From positions 868,001 through 932,000 of the forward strand of contig JACCIC010000167.1 of NCBI GenBank assembly GCA_018907035.1: a stretch of 64,000 nucleotides of DNA, given 5' to 3'. Origin of the DNA: Sycobia sp. Sy_11. Lineage: Eukaryota; Arthropoda; Insecta; Hymenoptera; Epichrysomallidae. The notes beneath the pieces are model-generated. The model was not told where the DNA came from, searched no databases, and saw nothing but the letters and a program-made list of their open reading frames with translations. Positions 11,911-22,940 of this stretch are shown here, one piece after another (the first letter of the stretch is position 1; every line of letters starts with the position of its first letter). A program made the position numbers and the translations under genes.

Positions 11911-12395
11911 TGCGTTACCATTTACGTACTAAATACGTACTATATACGTAAATATATTTTTATTTTAAATAAATAAATATTAAAAAGTTAAAAAATATTC
12001 ACTTCATCGAGGAAACAAAATTAGAATAAATTATAAATTGTCTTAATTACAAAATTTTCTGACTAGATTCTCTATTTTCTAACATAGTATACCTATCAAA
12101 ATCTAAGCTCGTTCCCTATATAAAATGCTATTAAAAGTGGGACAAATCGGAACTAGGATTAGACTAGATTTCCCTTTTGAATCCGAACATTTAATAAGGA
12201 AAACTAACCCAATACTAGTTAGATTCGAGAATGAATTTCTACACGGATTATTCACTATGCTAAAACACAATATGCAATTACCATACTATAGATTAAATCA
12301 TATAATAATTTTATAAACACAAGGTAAAACATATATATTAAAACAATTTTTTAAACTCTTTCCCATGTTGGATAAAATTGTGGGTTTATATACAG
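11911..12395. mobile_element. left part of mirrored copy of the same element
   Basis: 12240-12372 is an inverted match to block C of the previous element (shared gttttagcatagtgaataa and a ctttcccatgttgg-type motif). The corresponding block B' lies at 14085-14350. 11960-12060 is a direct match to 8440-8570. Confidence 0.6.
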
Positions 12396-12418
12396 GTGTG
12401 TGTGTGTGTGTCTGTGTG
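12396..12418. repeat. (GT)n, left flank of R1 insertion
   Basis: gtgtgtgtgtgtgtctgtgtg immediately left of the retrotransposon's poly(A) end; this is (AC)n on the element's strand. Confidence 0.9.
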
Positions 12419-13973
12419 TTTTTTTTTAATAGGCGTAGGCAGAGTAAGCTCTGCACAAGTGGCCTCTCGAAACCAGCATCCCGCTGGAAGTATCAGAGAA
12501 TATTACTTCGGCGGGGCCGTTAGTTAGCCTATACGGCTCCTCTTCCTATGACATTTTCCTACGTCCTCCATCTACACAAGTGATCAGGGGTTCGGTGTTC
12601 ATACTCTGCAAATTAAAAATAGAATCAGCTAGCCTAATTCATCCTGGGCCATTCGCCTAATTCTATCGGCATTTCTAAGTTTGTCATCACCTCTTTTGCG
12701 AAACTGGCTACTGCCTTCCAGTTTTCAGGAGATTCCAGCATTATTGATATAATGCTCTCTGGCCTTATCGGTTTATTAATGGTGTTAATCATTTATGCAC
12801 GTTGTGTTCTAAAACGGGAGCAGATCACTAATATGTGCTCAGCATCCTCAACCAATATCAGACAGATGGGGCAGAAGTCATTATTATCCAGGTGAAAACG
12901 GTGGAAATAGAACTTAAAACAACCATGTCGAGTCAGAAACTCGGATAGATAGAAATCTAGTTCCCCGTGTTTCCTGTTGATACTTCTTTGTATGTCTGGG
13001 AGGATACGATAAGTCCATCGGCCTCTGTTAGAATCGTTCGTGTTGACTTCATTCTTCACATGAGATAACTCCGGGTCATTCTTTATTTGACGCAGTACCT
13101 CCGCGTATGTAACTCCTTCATTGGCCTTAATCAAGATGGAATTAGGTCTATTTCGTCCACTAAGCCTGCGTGCACTAGGTAATTCCTTATCTTTGCCTTT
13201 GGGCTTCTTGCGCTTGATAGTCTACCATTGATTTTCCTTGGCCTCAGACTTCCTGGTAGGTACTGCAACTGATTCTGATGGCATCCTTGAGCCCAGTGAT
13301 GGTTCTTTCGCCTTTTTACTACCAACTGTTTTAGGAATGGACTCTATCCCTTAGGCTGCGCTTCGTTTGGTATCAAAGTGTAGACTCGGCGTAGTCTGAG
13401 TCACCACTTCATGAATACCGAGACGGTGATACTGCAACAGATCATCCTCTGCCATACTTATGCATTTGTATGAAGCATTAATAGAACGAGCAAGATCCTT
13501 AATGGTCTTGTGCACGTTATGCCTATCTTTGACAAAATCCAACAGTTGGTTGATCTTCTCTCCAAGTCGCTCCAGATGATTGTTTCTGCGCGTGATAGAA
13601 ATTTCTCGAGCAGAAATACTATCGACTTGATCCGTCATGGCATCTCCCTTAGTATTCAGTGTACTGTCTATGATGATGTTTCATTTACCCTCCCCAGAAT
13701 CTGAAGGGCTACCACCGACCATAGAGGCTTGCACTCTATCGGAATCGGTGAGGAGATTGACCGGTCTTGTCGGAGTTACTTCCTGGGGTATATCCTTGTT
13801 TATACCAAGCATTAATCATAATTGGCCTTCAATTCGGGAGGCCCGCCCTATTAGCTTTTCCTGTCCGCCCTGAGTATTTTATTTCCTCAGTGCCCTCTAC
13901 AAATTGTAGCGAGCCATCCCCTATCCGCAAACTGGGGAGGCGCCAGATGGGAGAAAGCAAAAAACTCCACACT

Positions 13974-13974
<1 letters not shown>
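12419..13974 (-). mobile_element. R1-clade non-LTR retrotransposon, internally deleted, in (AC)n
   Basis: Minus-strand element of about 1.55 kb with (AC)n on both sides and a short poly(A) at its 3' end (poly-T at 12419-12428 on the plus strand). It keeps ORF1 (gag) pieces and the extreme C-terminus of ORF2, with the endonuclease and RT removed. R1-clade elements with microsatellite target preference, including (AC)n and (ACAY)n families, are known, and the flanks fit such targeting. Confidence 0.8.
12793..13638 (-). pseudogene. R1-type gag fused to ORF2 C-terminus
   Basis: Three stretches on the minus strand. 13638-13351 is a helical gag N-terminal region. 13325-13131 holds the middle of gag. 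13134-12793 is one open frame in which a gag motif (EGVTYAEVLRQIKNDPEL) passes directly into an ORF2 C-terminal domain (GRWTYRILPDI, SEFLTRHGCFKFYFHRF and the zinc-knuckle-like CPICLILVEDAEHILVICSRF). In complete R1-clade elements these parts are separated by about 3 kb of endonuclease and RT, so this records a large internal deletion that happens to stay in frame. Frameshifts separate the gag pieces. It is not functional as an autonomous element. Confidence 0.75.

Positions 13975-14058
<84 letters not shown>
13975..14058. repeat. (GT)n, right flank of R1 insertion
   Basis: Uninterrupted run of about 42 gt units, adjacent to the 5' end of the minus-strand R1 element. Confidence 0.98.
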
Positions 14059-14060
<2 letters not shown>

Positions 14061-14084
14061 TATCTCATTTTCGTACTCATAAGG

Positions 14085-14350
14085 TCTCGACTAGAAAAGA
14101 CATCGTTCTATCTAATATTAGCAAAAGTTGAGAAAATCTAACTAGAATCAAAATAGAAAGCCCAACCATTTCTTTAATTCTCCTACTTGACAGATTTTGC
14201 CTATAAAATATGTCATTCTTTCTAACATCAATAAAAATAAGCAAATCTGAATAAAGTCGAAAAAATAATATAATAATTAATATAAGACGATTATTAGATG
14301 ATCGTAGAGAAATCTAACTGGGATCTGGCGAGTATGACATACATGAGGAA
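14085..14350. mobile_element. right part of mirrored long-inverted-repeat element
   Basis: Inverted match to 11150-11475 (shared gacgattattagatgatcgta and atctggcgagta motifs). With 12240-12372 it forms copy 2, whose central microsatellite is (GT)n rather than (TA)n and hosts the R1 insertion. Confidence 0.65.
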
Positions 14351-14517
14351 ATCATCAGTAATAAATATTGACGTTTTAAATAACGACAACGAAATGTTTA
14401 AAAACAGAAATGCATAAATACTTTATGTAATAAAATGAAAATATAGAAATACACATTACTTAATACAGGCTAGATGACAACTGAACTACTACTGAAAAAT
14501 ATCTCTTCGTATATATA

Positions 14518-15358
14518 TTACACGTATTCTAGTGGCAACAACCTCCAGATTCGACGAATTTGGTAAGACAACTGCTTTAAAGAGTGTGCGTCTTCCTCGA
14601 ACCTTCTGTTTAATCTATGCCCATACATTTTCAATAGGGCTTGCATCGGGCGACTGCGAGGGCCAATCCAATGTAGCGATGCCAGATTGAGTGTTGCACT
14701 CAGTACAGAGCTTGCTGCGGTGTTTAGGATCATTGTCCTCCTGCATTATCCAATCTTCATTTTTTCTGATGAGCCATCCTTTAGCAGATAGCAGTAAGGC
14801 CTTTGCATAGATTTTTATCGTTTTCTCGGCATTTAAGTTGTGTATAAAGAGGTGCAAAATGTTGAATCCGTGCTTTGAGAAGCAGCCCCAAAGATTAACT
14901 TAAAATACAGAAAATTCTTCTAAAAATGACATTTACAAAATCACGATCAATATTCTCATGCGCCTAAACGAGTCGCTTGTCATATGTTTTTCAATCAACA
15001 GAGGCTTCTTCATTGTGCTACGTCATTTCAGGCCATGAGTTCGAAGATGGCTTCGGATAATTCCTTAGAATATATCTAAACCTTTTGCCATTAATTTTCC
15101 TGTCGTTGCCGTAATGTTAAAGCAGCATTCCGCGAAAACAGATTCACTATTCTTTCTTCATCTTTTTTGTCCACTTTTCCTATCGAGTCACGTTCTGGTA
15201 AATCATCGCATTTTTAGCTACATTATATCGCTGTACCCACTTCTGTACAAATTTCTTCGACTCATATATTCAGGAGCCGCTGATTACAACAATTTGGCAC
15301 TTTTTCGGTGGATGCAAAGGAATACAGCCTGGTAGCGCGAAGTGTACTTAGCACCCAT
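14518..15358 (-). pseudogene. Tc1-family transposase pseudogene
   Basis: Starts at an ATG at 15358 (MGAKYTSRYQAVFLC). A degenerate N-terminal HTH part follows (GIIRSHLRTHGL, KKPLLIEKHMT), and a C-terminal catalytic part reads DWIMQEDNDPKHRSKL and WPSQSPDASPIENVW, the conserved D and E regions of Tc1 (DD34E type). A frameshift near 14700 continues the C-terminus in another frame. Several stops interrupt the N-terminal half. Dead copy; TIRs not identified. Confidence 0.8.
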
Positions 15359-15509
15359 GGCGTGTAACATGATTATTTCTCAGAAGATCCACATCAAGAT
15401 AATGCATCAAGGACAAAGGTTCCCTTTATTGGCTCGCGAAGCAACTAAAGCGAAAACTTTTATTATCTGTAAGTAAAGTCGATCACGCTCTTACTTTACT
15501 GACTGTATC
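15359..15509. other. spacer between Tc1 and PLE
   Basis: No feature recognised. Confidence 0.5.
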
Positions 15510-16639
15510 CCTATACCCTATAAACTAAAAAATTTTTAGTAATTTGAATATACAATCCCCCCTCTACGCAAAAAGTTCAAAGCCAATCAATTTAATAAGG
15601 AATGATAAATATTACCTAATTTACTTGACTCTAACATTAAATTCACATTATTTCGATTCCTTGAAATATGAATACTTTCAAGACTCTACCTTTCGTACTT
15701 ATTATTAATACCATGTTCCAAAATATCCTAATTCACAAAATCAAAAGAATGTAAAAACTTCAAACAATGTTCTTTTAAACCAAAAGTAATATGTGAACTG
15801 CGACAACAATATTTATGTTCATAAATTCTTTTTGTTAAATATCTATTTGGTTGTCCAACGTACCATGCATGACAATACATACTATTAATTTTGTAAACAA
15901 CTCCAGATTTTAGACATAGATCATCCTTTTCTTTGCAATTATTAAATAATTTACTTAAATTATTACTATTTTGAAAGAAAATTTAAATATTATATTTCCG
16001 AAAAATTCTATTAATTCTTTCTGACAATCCTCCAACATATAGTAAAACAATAATTTTGCCGCTATTAACATCAACTCTTACATTACATCTATTTTCGGTA
16101 TTATAAATGTCAAACAATCTCTCTGCAATTAATTGATTAATAAATTCAATTGGATATCCATTATTAATGAAAGTTTCCCTTACTATCTACAAATTATTCT
16201 GTCTAAAATCCATATGTGACAATGTTATGGCTCTGTCAATGACAACTTCCAGTGTTCCAAATTTGTTTCCGAATTGTTGGTGTCAATTAAAGTCTAAAAA
16301 CTATCCTGGCCAAGTAGGTATTCTATACGAATTAAACTTCACTTTATTATTAGTATAACTAATGATATTGATCTCCATAATATTCAACTGATTATTGAAC
16401 TCATTTTCTTTTGTAAATTTAATTCTGTCAGGTACAGAATTAAAAACATCCACCATCTTATTCACTAAAACTTCTGTGGCAATTGTAAAGATATCATCAA
16501 CATATCTCTCAAATATAATTAGTTCAAAAATTAATTTCGACAAAGCAATACTTTCTAACTTTTCCATAGGTGACAAAGGTGACCCTATTCGACATTCGTA
16601 TTTTTGTTCATAAAAATTATTATCAAACGAAAAAATTGT

Positions 16640-17532
16640 AATTAATAAGGCACAGGGAGTACAAATGAAAACACTTGGAAAGTTTCACGTATGTTTAATA
16701 TATTATTCGACAGCTGTTTCAATTATTACATCATTGTCAAGAATGAGAAAATTTACAAAAAATTTTAAAATTTATATAGTAAAGATAATTTAAGAGCCTA
16801 ATAGGTAGTAAGGATGTCAACGCACAGACCGAAGCGGTAGGGATTAACGGCACATTGTGGGAATTTTAGTAGTTTTATATAATTACAAAGAAATTGCAAC
16901 TCGTAATAAGTGTGAAATAGTAAGATTTGTCAGTTATTAGTGACGTTGTCTCCATAAACTAAAGCTTTATTAATTTCTATTATTTCTAGCCTATCTAATC
17001 TTTTACTTTTTTTAAGACTGTGAAGTAATTTACAATTATTTGGATTTATTTTATGATAAAAATGGATAGAGCTCTGCTAAACCTGTTGAAGTTTTTTGGA
17101 ATTCTACTAATTTTATATGTTCATTTATTCGTTTTTCAATTGAACGACCAGTTTGGCCTATATAAATCGCACCGCAATTTTCGCAAGATAATTTATAAAC
17201 AACATTTTTTTTAAAAATATCTAATTTATCTTTATTGTTACTTAGCATAGGGGGTTAACGGTACATAACCTCCCCTCTCCCTTCGGTCTATGCTTCAACA
17301 TTATTGTCACCTACTAGGCTGCTAAATTACCTTTACTATTTAAATTGTAAAAATTTTTGTACATTTTCTCATTCTGACAATGATGTGATAATCGAAACAG
17401 CTCTCGAATGATATATTAAACATACGTGAAACTTTCCAAGTGTTTTCATTTGTATTCCCTGTAGCTTATTAATTATTATTATTATTATTATGTTTCATCA
17501 AGTGTATAGTAATTACTCTGTTAGTTTAATAT
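16640..17532 (-). mobile_element. second-family PLE fragment nested in PLE copy 3
   Basis: Bracketed by an 11-bp direct repeat GAAAAAATTGT (16629-16639 and 17533-17543) that is single in the uninterrupted PLE copies. Its ends are long inverted repeats: about 16643-16860 against 17270-17465 (shared aaaacacttggaaagtttca). Inside is a PLE C-terminus on the minus strand, different in sequence from the host PLE family. PLEs are known for terminal duplications in direct or inverted orientation, which may explain the structure. Confidence 0.75.
16930..17248 (-). pseudogene. PLE GIY-YIG endonuclease C-terminus
   Basis: VVYKLSCENCGAIYIGQTGR is the N-terminal half of a PLE GIY-YIG domain with the CxxC that precedes YIGQTGR. 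SIEKRINEHIKL carries the conserved Arg and helix. After a frameshift the typical PLE tail follows (CKLLHSLKKSKRLDRLEII, INKALVYGD), ending at a TGA at 16930-16932. The RT part is missing, so it is a 5'-truncated retrocopy. Confidence 0.8.
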
Positions 17533-17874
17533 GAAAAAATTGTGTTATTAAAAACTAAATTAATTATTTTACTAAACTCATTCATTGTTAATTTTGTATG
17601 TAAATTAATTTCATACCATTTTTCGTGCATAATATTATTTAATATTTCTAAAGGTACATTTGTAAACATAGATACCACATCCCATGAAATTATCTTGTAG
17701 TTTTTCAGAATAACAATATCTTTTACTTCATTGTAAAAACACCAACTATATTTCATATAAGAACTAGTTTTTCCAACTCTCTACACCAATATATTAGGTA
17801 AAAATCTGGCAATATTATAAGTTCAATTAATAAACATTTTTACAGGTCTTACAGTCTTTATAATATCATATATT

Positions 17875-18060
17875 AGCTAAAACAATGACAGTCAGACTGT
17901 CCTTGTTTATGATCACCCCCATAGAATCTGGAATAAAACTTGTTACTACAATAAATTATATCAGAAAATTAACAATAAAAATACAATAATAAGTCAAATA
18001 AAAAATAATAAAAGTACTATTCCATGTTAATAAAGGACAATCCAACTGCCCCCACCCGCC
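17875..18060 (-). repeat. PLE 3' tail lying upstream of PLE copy 3
   Basis: gacagtcagactgtcc and the following bases match the 3' terminal region of PLE copies 1 and 2 in the same orientation as copy 3, so a partial tail precedes the body. This is the head-to-tail pseudo-LTR arrangement known for Penelope elements. Confidence 0.6.
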
Positions 18061-18147
18061 TCACTCTAAATCATCAATCCTGTGAAGTTATGCCAATATT
18101 AACAGAATAACTCCAATACAATAGTATTTAATCCGGGTATAATAAAG

Positions 18148-18206
<59 letters not shown>

Positions 18207-18479
18207 ATAAAAAGATTAATCACCACAAGTTACCAGATCCAGTATCTTCTAAAATTTTGTAATTAAATCTGAAATAATAGGAATTAAAATGGGAATAAAT
18301 GTAATTAAAATAAATTAATAAATATTTTAATCTACATTAAATAAAATAATAACAGTCAAACTGCTTTATTGTTGATTTTATTATTATATTATAATTTTAT
18401 TATTACAATGCTGCAAAACTCTATAAATCACTCGCACATTTTGCCATCCTTCGATGACTCGCCCAGAGACTAACTCAGA
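18061..18479. other. AT-rich spacer with (TA)n at 18151-18203
   Basis: Contains a long TA microsatellite; no gene seen. Confidence 0.7.
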
Positions 18480-18914
18480 AGGTCCACTACGGGTCTCAGA
18501 GGAGGCCCCTGAATTACTCATTCATCCTCATAATGACGGGGCAGACAGTTCTGGCGACGAAAAATGGATCACATAAAACAATATCAAGTGAAAACGGTCG
18601 TGGTCCAAGGCCGATGGATCGTCCCAAACAGTGGCCAAGTCGGAATTGACGGCCAGAAATGTTTTCCTGTGTGTTTGGTGGGATTGGAATAGAATCATCC
18701 ACGATGAGCTGCTCCCATATGGCCAAACGCTTAATTCTACCATCTACTGTGAAAAACTGGACCGCTTGAAGTAGATTATTGACCAAAAGCGTCCACAGTT
18801 AGCCAACAGGAAGGCCGTAGTGTTCCACCAGGACAGCGCCAGACCACACACTTCGTCGATGACTCGTCAAAAACTACGGGAGTTTGGATGGGAGTTATTA
18901 TCGCATCCACCATA

Positions 18915-20163
18915 CGAGGGTGGATTGATAAGTGTACGACCTGACCAAGAGATGGCGCCACTAGGCCTACGTTGAGGTGGCGTTCTATAGTACCATCCTT
19001 AGATAGCTTGTAGCTGTAGTTTCAGTCCGATCGCCATGTTATTATAGGTTTGAGAGCACGCTGAACAAGACGCACCTGTGTTTTTTGTAGAATTGGAAAA
19101 GCTGGAAAATCGTGCTGTCATCAAATAGTTTGATTTGAAGGGATTAACGCCGAAGGAAATTAAAGAAGAGATAGACACAACACTGGAGACGTCGTCCCCA
19201 GTATATTCAATCGTTAAGCAGTGGGTTTCCGAGTTTAAAAAAGGTTGTGTGAGCACCTCTGATGAGCCTCGCTCAGGACGCCCCATTGAGATCACAACTC
19301 CAGATATGATCGACAAAATCCATCAAATAGTACTGAAAGACCGTAGATTAAAAGTGCGTGAGATAGCTGAGACCTGTAAGATGTCATATGAACGCGTACA
19401 AAATATTTTGTACCAACATTTATATATGGAAAAGCCTGTACAAGATGGGTGCCGCGTTTGCTAACAGTCGACCAAAACTTGATTCGAGAGAACATTTCTA
19501 CCGCCAATTTGGCGTTGTATAAACGTAATCCAAACGAATTTTTGCGTTGATTCGTAACCGTTAAACAACAGTCTAAACAGTGGATTGGACCAGGGGAACC
19601 AACTTTAAAGAAGGCAAAAATAATTTTTTCGGCGAACAAAGTTATGGGTACTGTTTTTTGGGATGCAAGAGGTATTATATACTTTGTTTACCTTGAAAAG
19701 GGTAAAACTATCACTGGTCAAAATTACGCAGACTTATTGCAACATTCGAGCCACGAAGTCAAAATTAAACATCATCTGGCGAAGAAAAAATCTTGTTTCA
19801 TCACGACAATGTACCAGAGCACACGTCAATCATTGCGATGGCTAAAATCAATGATCTGAAGTTTCAATTGATGCCGCATCCTCCCTACTCTCCAGACCTA
19901 ACCCCGAGTTACTATTATCTGTTTCCTGACCTCAAAAAATGACTTGGCGATAAGAAATTTGCGAACAATGAAGAAATAATCGAAACTGTAAATGGGTATT
20001 TTGAGGAGCTTAACGAATCAGTCTATAGAGATGGCATTACTAGACTAGAATACCGCTATGAGAACTGTATTAGTCTTGGAGGAGATTACGTTGAGAAATA
20101 AAAAAAAATTCTTAAAAACTTTGTTTTTCTTGGTCAGGCCGTAAACTTATCAATCCACCCTCA
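18915..20163 (+). mobile_element. 1,249-bp mariner inserted into the preceding mariner
   Basis: Terminal inverted repeats CGAGGGTGGATTGATAAGT (left) and TGAGGGTGGATTGATAAGT (right, read inward) are flanked by TA at 18913-18914 and 20164-20165. Removing it restores a continuous PPYSPD codon run in the host mariner, proving the insertion point. Length is typical for mariner. Confidence 0.95.
19094..20101 (+). pseudogene. transposase of the nested mariner, inactivated
   Basis: The N-terminal HTH portion is open (LTPKEIKEEIDTTLET, VKQWVSEFKKGCVST, RSGRPIEI, VREIAETCKMSYERV). After a frameshift near 19440 the rest is split among frames (KQWIGPGEPT, GTVFWDARGIIYFVYL, MPHPPYSPDLTPS) and ends SLGGDYVEK. 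A deletion at about 19560 removes the segment with the first catalytic Asp, and the third Asp is Tyr (PSYYYLF). It cannot be catalytically active. Confidence 0.85.
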
Positions 20164-20361
20164 TATAGCCCGGACATAGTGCTAAGTGATTACCACCTGT
20201 TCCTGTCCATGTCGAACGCCGTTGGTGGTGTAATGTTGGACTCAAAAGAGGCTTGTGAAAAGTGGCTGTCCGAGTTCTTCGCAAATAAAAAAAGGGGTAT
20301 TATGAAGTTACCGACTAGATGGAAACAAATTATCGAACAAAACGGTACATATTTAAAGTAA

Positions 20362-20434
20362 ATCCTATCACTGTAACACTTTTTATAAAGCATTGAATCA
20401 AGAGCAAAAAAACCGAAGGGAGATATTTGGCAAC

Positions 20435-20469
<35 letters not shown>
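20362..20469. repeat. (TA)n at Copia 3' boundary
   Basis: TA run from about 20440 to 20469 directly abuts the 3' end of the Copia LTR. Confidence 0.85.
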
Positions 20470-20473
<4 letters not shown>

Positions 20474-20738
20474 ATATTTATAAAATCAACTGATGATAAT
20501 AAAATATACAAAGGTAACTTTGGTTTAATCAAATTATACATCTTTATTGATGTATATAAATATATATAAAAGTGTACCATTACTCGCTTCATACGCATGA
20601 GAAGTACTCTATCATTAAGTGATCGAGGAAGACTAATTAAAAGGTTTTCAGCGGTTTAGAGTATAGTTATGAAGTATCCCCTTCTAGCGCGTCACCTGTA
20701 ATATATACATACATTTGTACGCGTTGTTAGATTTAACA
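20470..20738 (-). repeat. Copia 3' LTR, 269 bp
   Basis: Starts TGTTAAATC after the polypurine tract and ends TATAACA, giving the TGTTA/TAACA terminal inverted repeat. It contains an AATAAA polyadenylation signal on the minus strand near 20540-20545. Length is close to that of Drosophila copia's LTR. Confidence 0.7.
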
Positions 20739-21028
20739 CTTCCCCTCAATGCATACAAATTAAAATACTAATTAACAAAGAATAATTTTTGTTTTAATCC
20801 TATATTATAAACGCAAAAATAATGTTTCTTTTTATTTAATGTTTGCATCAAGATATCTGAAACCATTTTCTCGGAAGGTAAATATTTTAATTGAAAAATG
20901 TTATTTTTTAATGAATCTCTTATAAAGTGGTAACGTATATCTATATGTTTTGATCTTGCATGGAATGCATTATTATGTGCACGTAAATTGGCGCTCTGGT
21001 TATCATTATATAGTATTACATTCGGTTT

Positions 21029-21379
21029 TCATTTCATCTCAAACAACAAATTTGTTAAATAAATAATTTCTTTTGTAGATTCTGCTATTGCTATGTACTC
21101 AGCTTCTGCAGTGAACATAGCTACAGTTATTTGCTTTTGACTTTTCCAGAGAATAGCTGAACCGTTTAGTTTAAATATATAGCCAGTAAATGATTTTCGA
21201 TCTAAAAGATTGGATCCCCAGTCTGCGTCTACAAACCCATCTAATTTAAAATTATCCTTTTTATAAACTAAAGAAAAATCTATTGTATATTTTAAATATC
21301 GTACGACTTTTTTAGTCGCATTCCAATGTTCTTGACCATAACTATTATTAAAATGCGATAGAAACACTACTGTATGCAT
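21029..21379 (-). pseudogene. Copia RNase H domain
   Basis: VRYLKYTIDFSLVYKK and GFVDADWGSNLLDRKSFTGY carry the Copia RNase H start (DADW) with the conserved DR-S-TG motif, followed by SQKQITVAMFTAEAEYIA, where the family has S(T/S)AEAEY. Open over 116 codons; upstream RT continuity is broken by stops. Confidence 0.85.
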
Positions 21380-21735
21380 TATATCTGGTCTGGTTGCTAC
21401 AGAAATATTAAACTACCTATTAGTTCCCTATAAGGTAACTTTATTTCAGTTTCGCTTTCATTTTTATTTAAATTATACAGTACATTTGAATCTCCTGGCA
21501 TTTGCGCGATTTTAGCATCAATTAATTTATAAGTTTCAATTATTTTATTAATTTATCTTCTTTCAAGCAAACAAATTTCATCGTTTTTTTTAATAATTTC
21601 AATTCCTAAACCATATTTTGCCTCGCCTAAATCTTTAATTTCGCATGCAGCTTTTAATTTCTTTTTTATTTCTATTAATTTTGATCTCATTATTGTAAGC
21701 CATTAGCATATCATCTACATAAATTATAGCTATAA

Positions 21736-22119
21736 TCATATAGCTTGGTTGATATCATGATACATGCAGGATTCAGTTCGTGAAGCTTGCAGATTGAGTT
21801 TTTTAAGTATGTTATCTAATGTTTCGTTCCATACTATACTTGATTGTTTTAAACCATACAGCGCCTTTTTTAATAAACAAATTTTATTTCCTTTATTAAT
21901 TTTATTTAACAAACTTTTGGCTTTAACAATAATATTTTGATCTTTTTCAGTTTTAATTATTTCCCGTAATGATTGCTCAAAAAACTTTGGAAGCTTCATG
22001 AATACATTTTCATTTAATTTACTATTAAGAAAGGCGCTCGTTATGTCAAAGTGATCAATGTTTAGGTTAAATTGTACAGAAAGTGCCATTAGAATTAGCA
22101 ATGATTGAAGCCTTACCAC
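21736..22119 (-). pseudogene. Copia RT N-terminal half
   Basis: QFNLNIDHFDITSAFLN is Copia RT motif A (usual form V.QMDVKTAFLNG), and LLKKALYGLKQSSIVWNETL is the LKKALYGLKQ block. The YVDD-containing part lies at about 21710-21735 in another frame (MANDMLMAYNN-type codons with stops). Inactive. Confidence 0.8.
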
Positions 22120-22940
22120 GGGAGCAAATGTATTAAAATAATCAACGCCTTAAATTTGGCCGAAGCCTCTTGCAACCAATCTTGCTTTTCTAGTTTTTAT
22201 TTTTCCCTCTGCGTCTTTTTTAATACTTAAAACTGGTCTTGAATCAATAATATTAGTTTTTCCTGGCTTCTCTATAATTTCCCATGTATTCTTTTTTTAT
22301 AATCTGTTTTACCTTATTATTTCTAGCTGCTTGCCAAAGATTACTATCCTTACCGTTTAATGCCTCTACATAATCAACGACAGCATAGTTTACCTCTTCA
22401 TTTGTATCCTCAAATACGTCGTCGTCTGTTTCGTCATTATCGATTTGTTCTAGTTGTTCTTGGCTGTTGTTTTCAGTTTCATTGCTCGTTTGTTCGTGTG
22501 GCTGATCTTCTAAATTGCTGTCAGATATAGTTATTGATCTATAACTTTTTTTTAGCTCTACCTGGCTTACCTGTTCTTATTATTGATGGTCTACCTGGTA
22601 AGCGTTTTTCAACTATTTTATTTTCAACTATTGGATCCTCATGATTCATCTTATTGTGAAATACCATAATTTCTTTTTCATTAAGAATTTCGTTAATTTC
22701 ATTTTTATTTCTATCAAAAATATTATTTTCTTTTTATTGATTTAGACTTTCTTCAAAAAATTCTACGTCTCTTGAAATCATTATTTTTCTTAAACTTGGT
22801 ACCCAAATTCTATAAGCTTTTGCTTCTTCTGCGTAGACCACGAATTTTCCTTCGTAACTTTTATTAGAGAGTTTATCTTTTTATTTCTTATTTAAAATAA
22901 ACACTTTTAATACAAAAGTTCTTGTATGATTAATATTGGG

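Larger units (their letters stand above)
15510..17870 (-). mobile_element. Penelope-like element copy 3, dead, with nested insertion
   Basis: Same PLE family as copies 1 and 2 but more diverged. Minus strand: RT N-part 17756-17530 (SWDVVSMFTNVPLEIL, motif A); then, after the nested insertion, the YVDD region at about 16510-16490 (RYVDDIFTI) and the linker; a GIY-YIG remnant near 15890-15830; and the 3' region down to about 15540. Multiple stops and frameshifts. The insertion at 16640-17532 is bracketed by an 11-bp duplication. Confidence 0.82.
18480..20361 (+). pseudogene. Hsmar1/cecropia-like mariner, interrupted by another mariner
   Basis: Plus-strand transposase remnant in two parts: 18540-18912 and 20166-20361. 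Part one has GDEKWI, WWDWNRIIHDELLPYGQTLN, LDRLK, QKRPQLANRKAV and HQDSARPH. Part two resumes at YSPD with LSDYHLFLSM and ends KLPTRWKQIIEQNGTYLK. Rejoined, the spacing between the second and third catalytic Asp is 34 residues, as expected for DD34D. The WDWN, ELLPYGQTLN and QNGTYL motifs point to the subfamily that includes Hsmar1. Dead: in-frame stops lie near 18571 and 18774, the N-terminal HTH domain is missing, and HQDNARPH is HQDSARPH. Confidence 0.85.
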
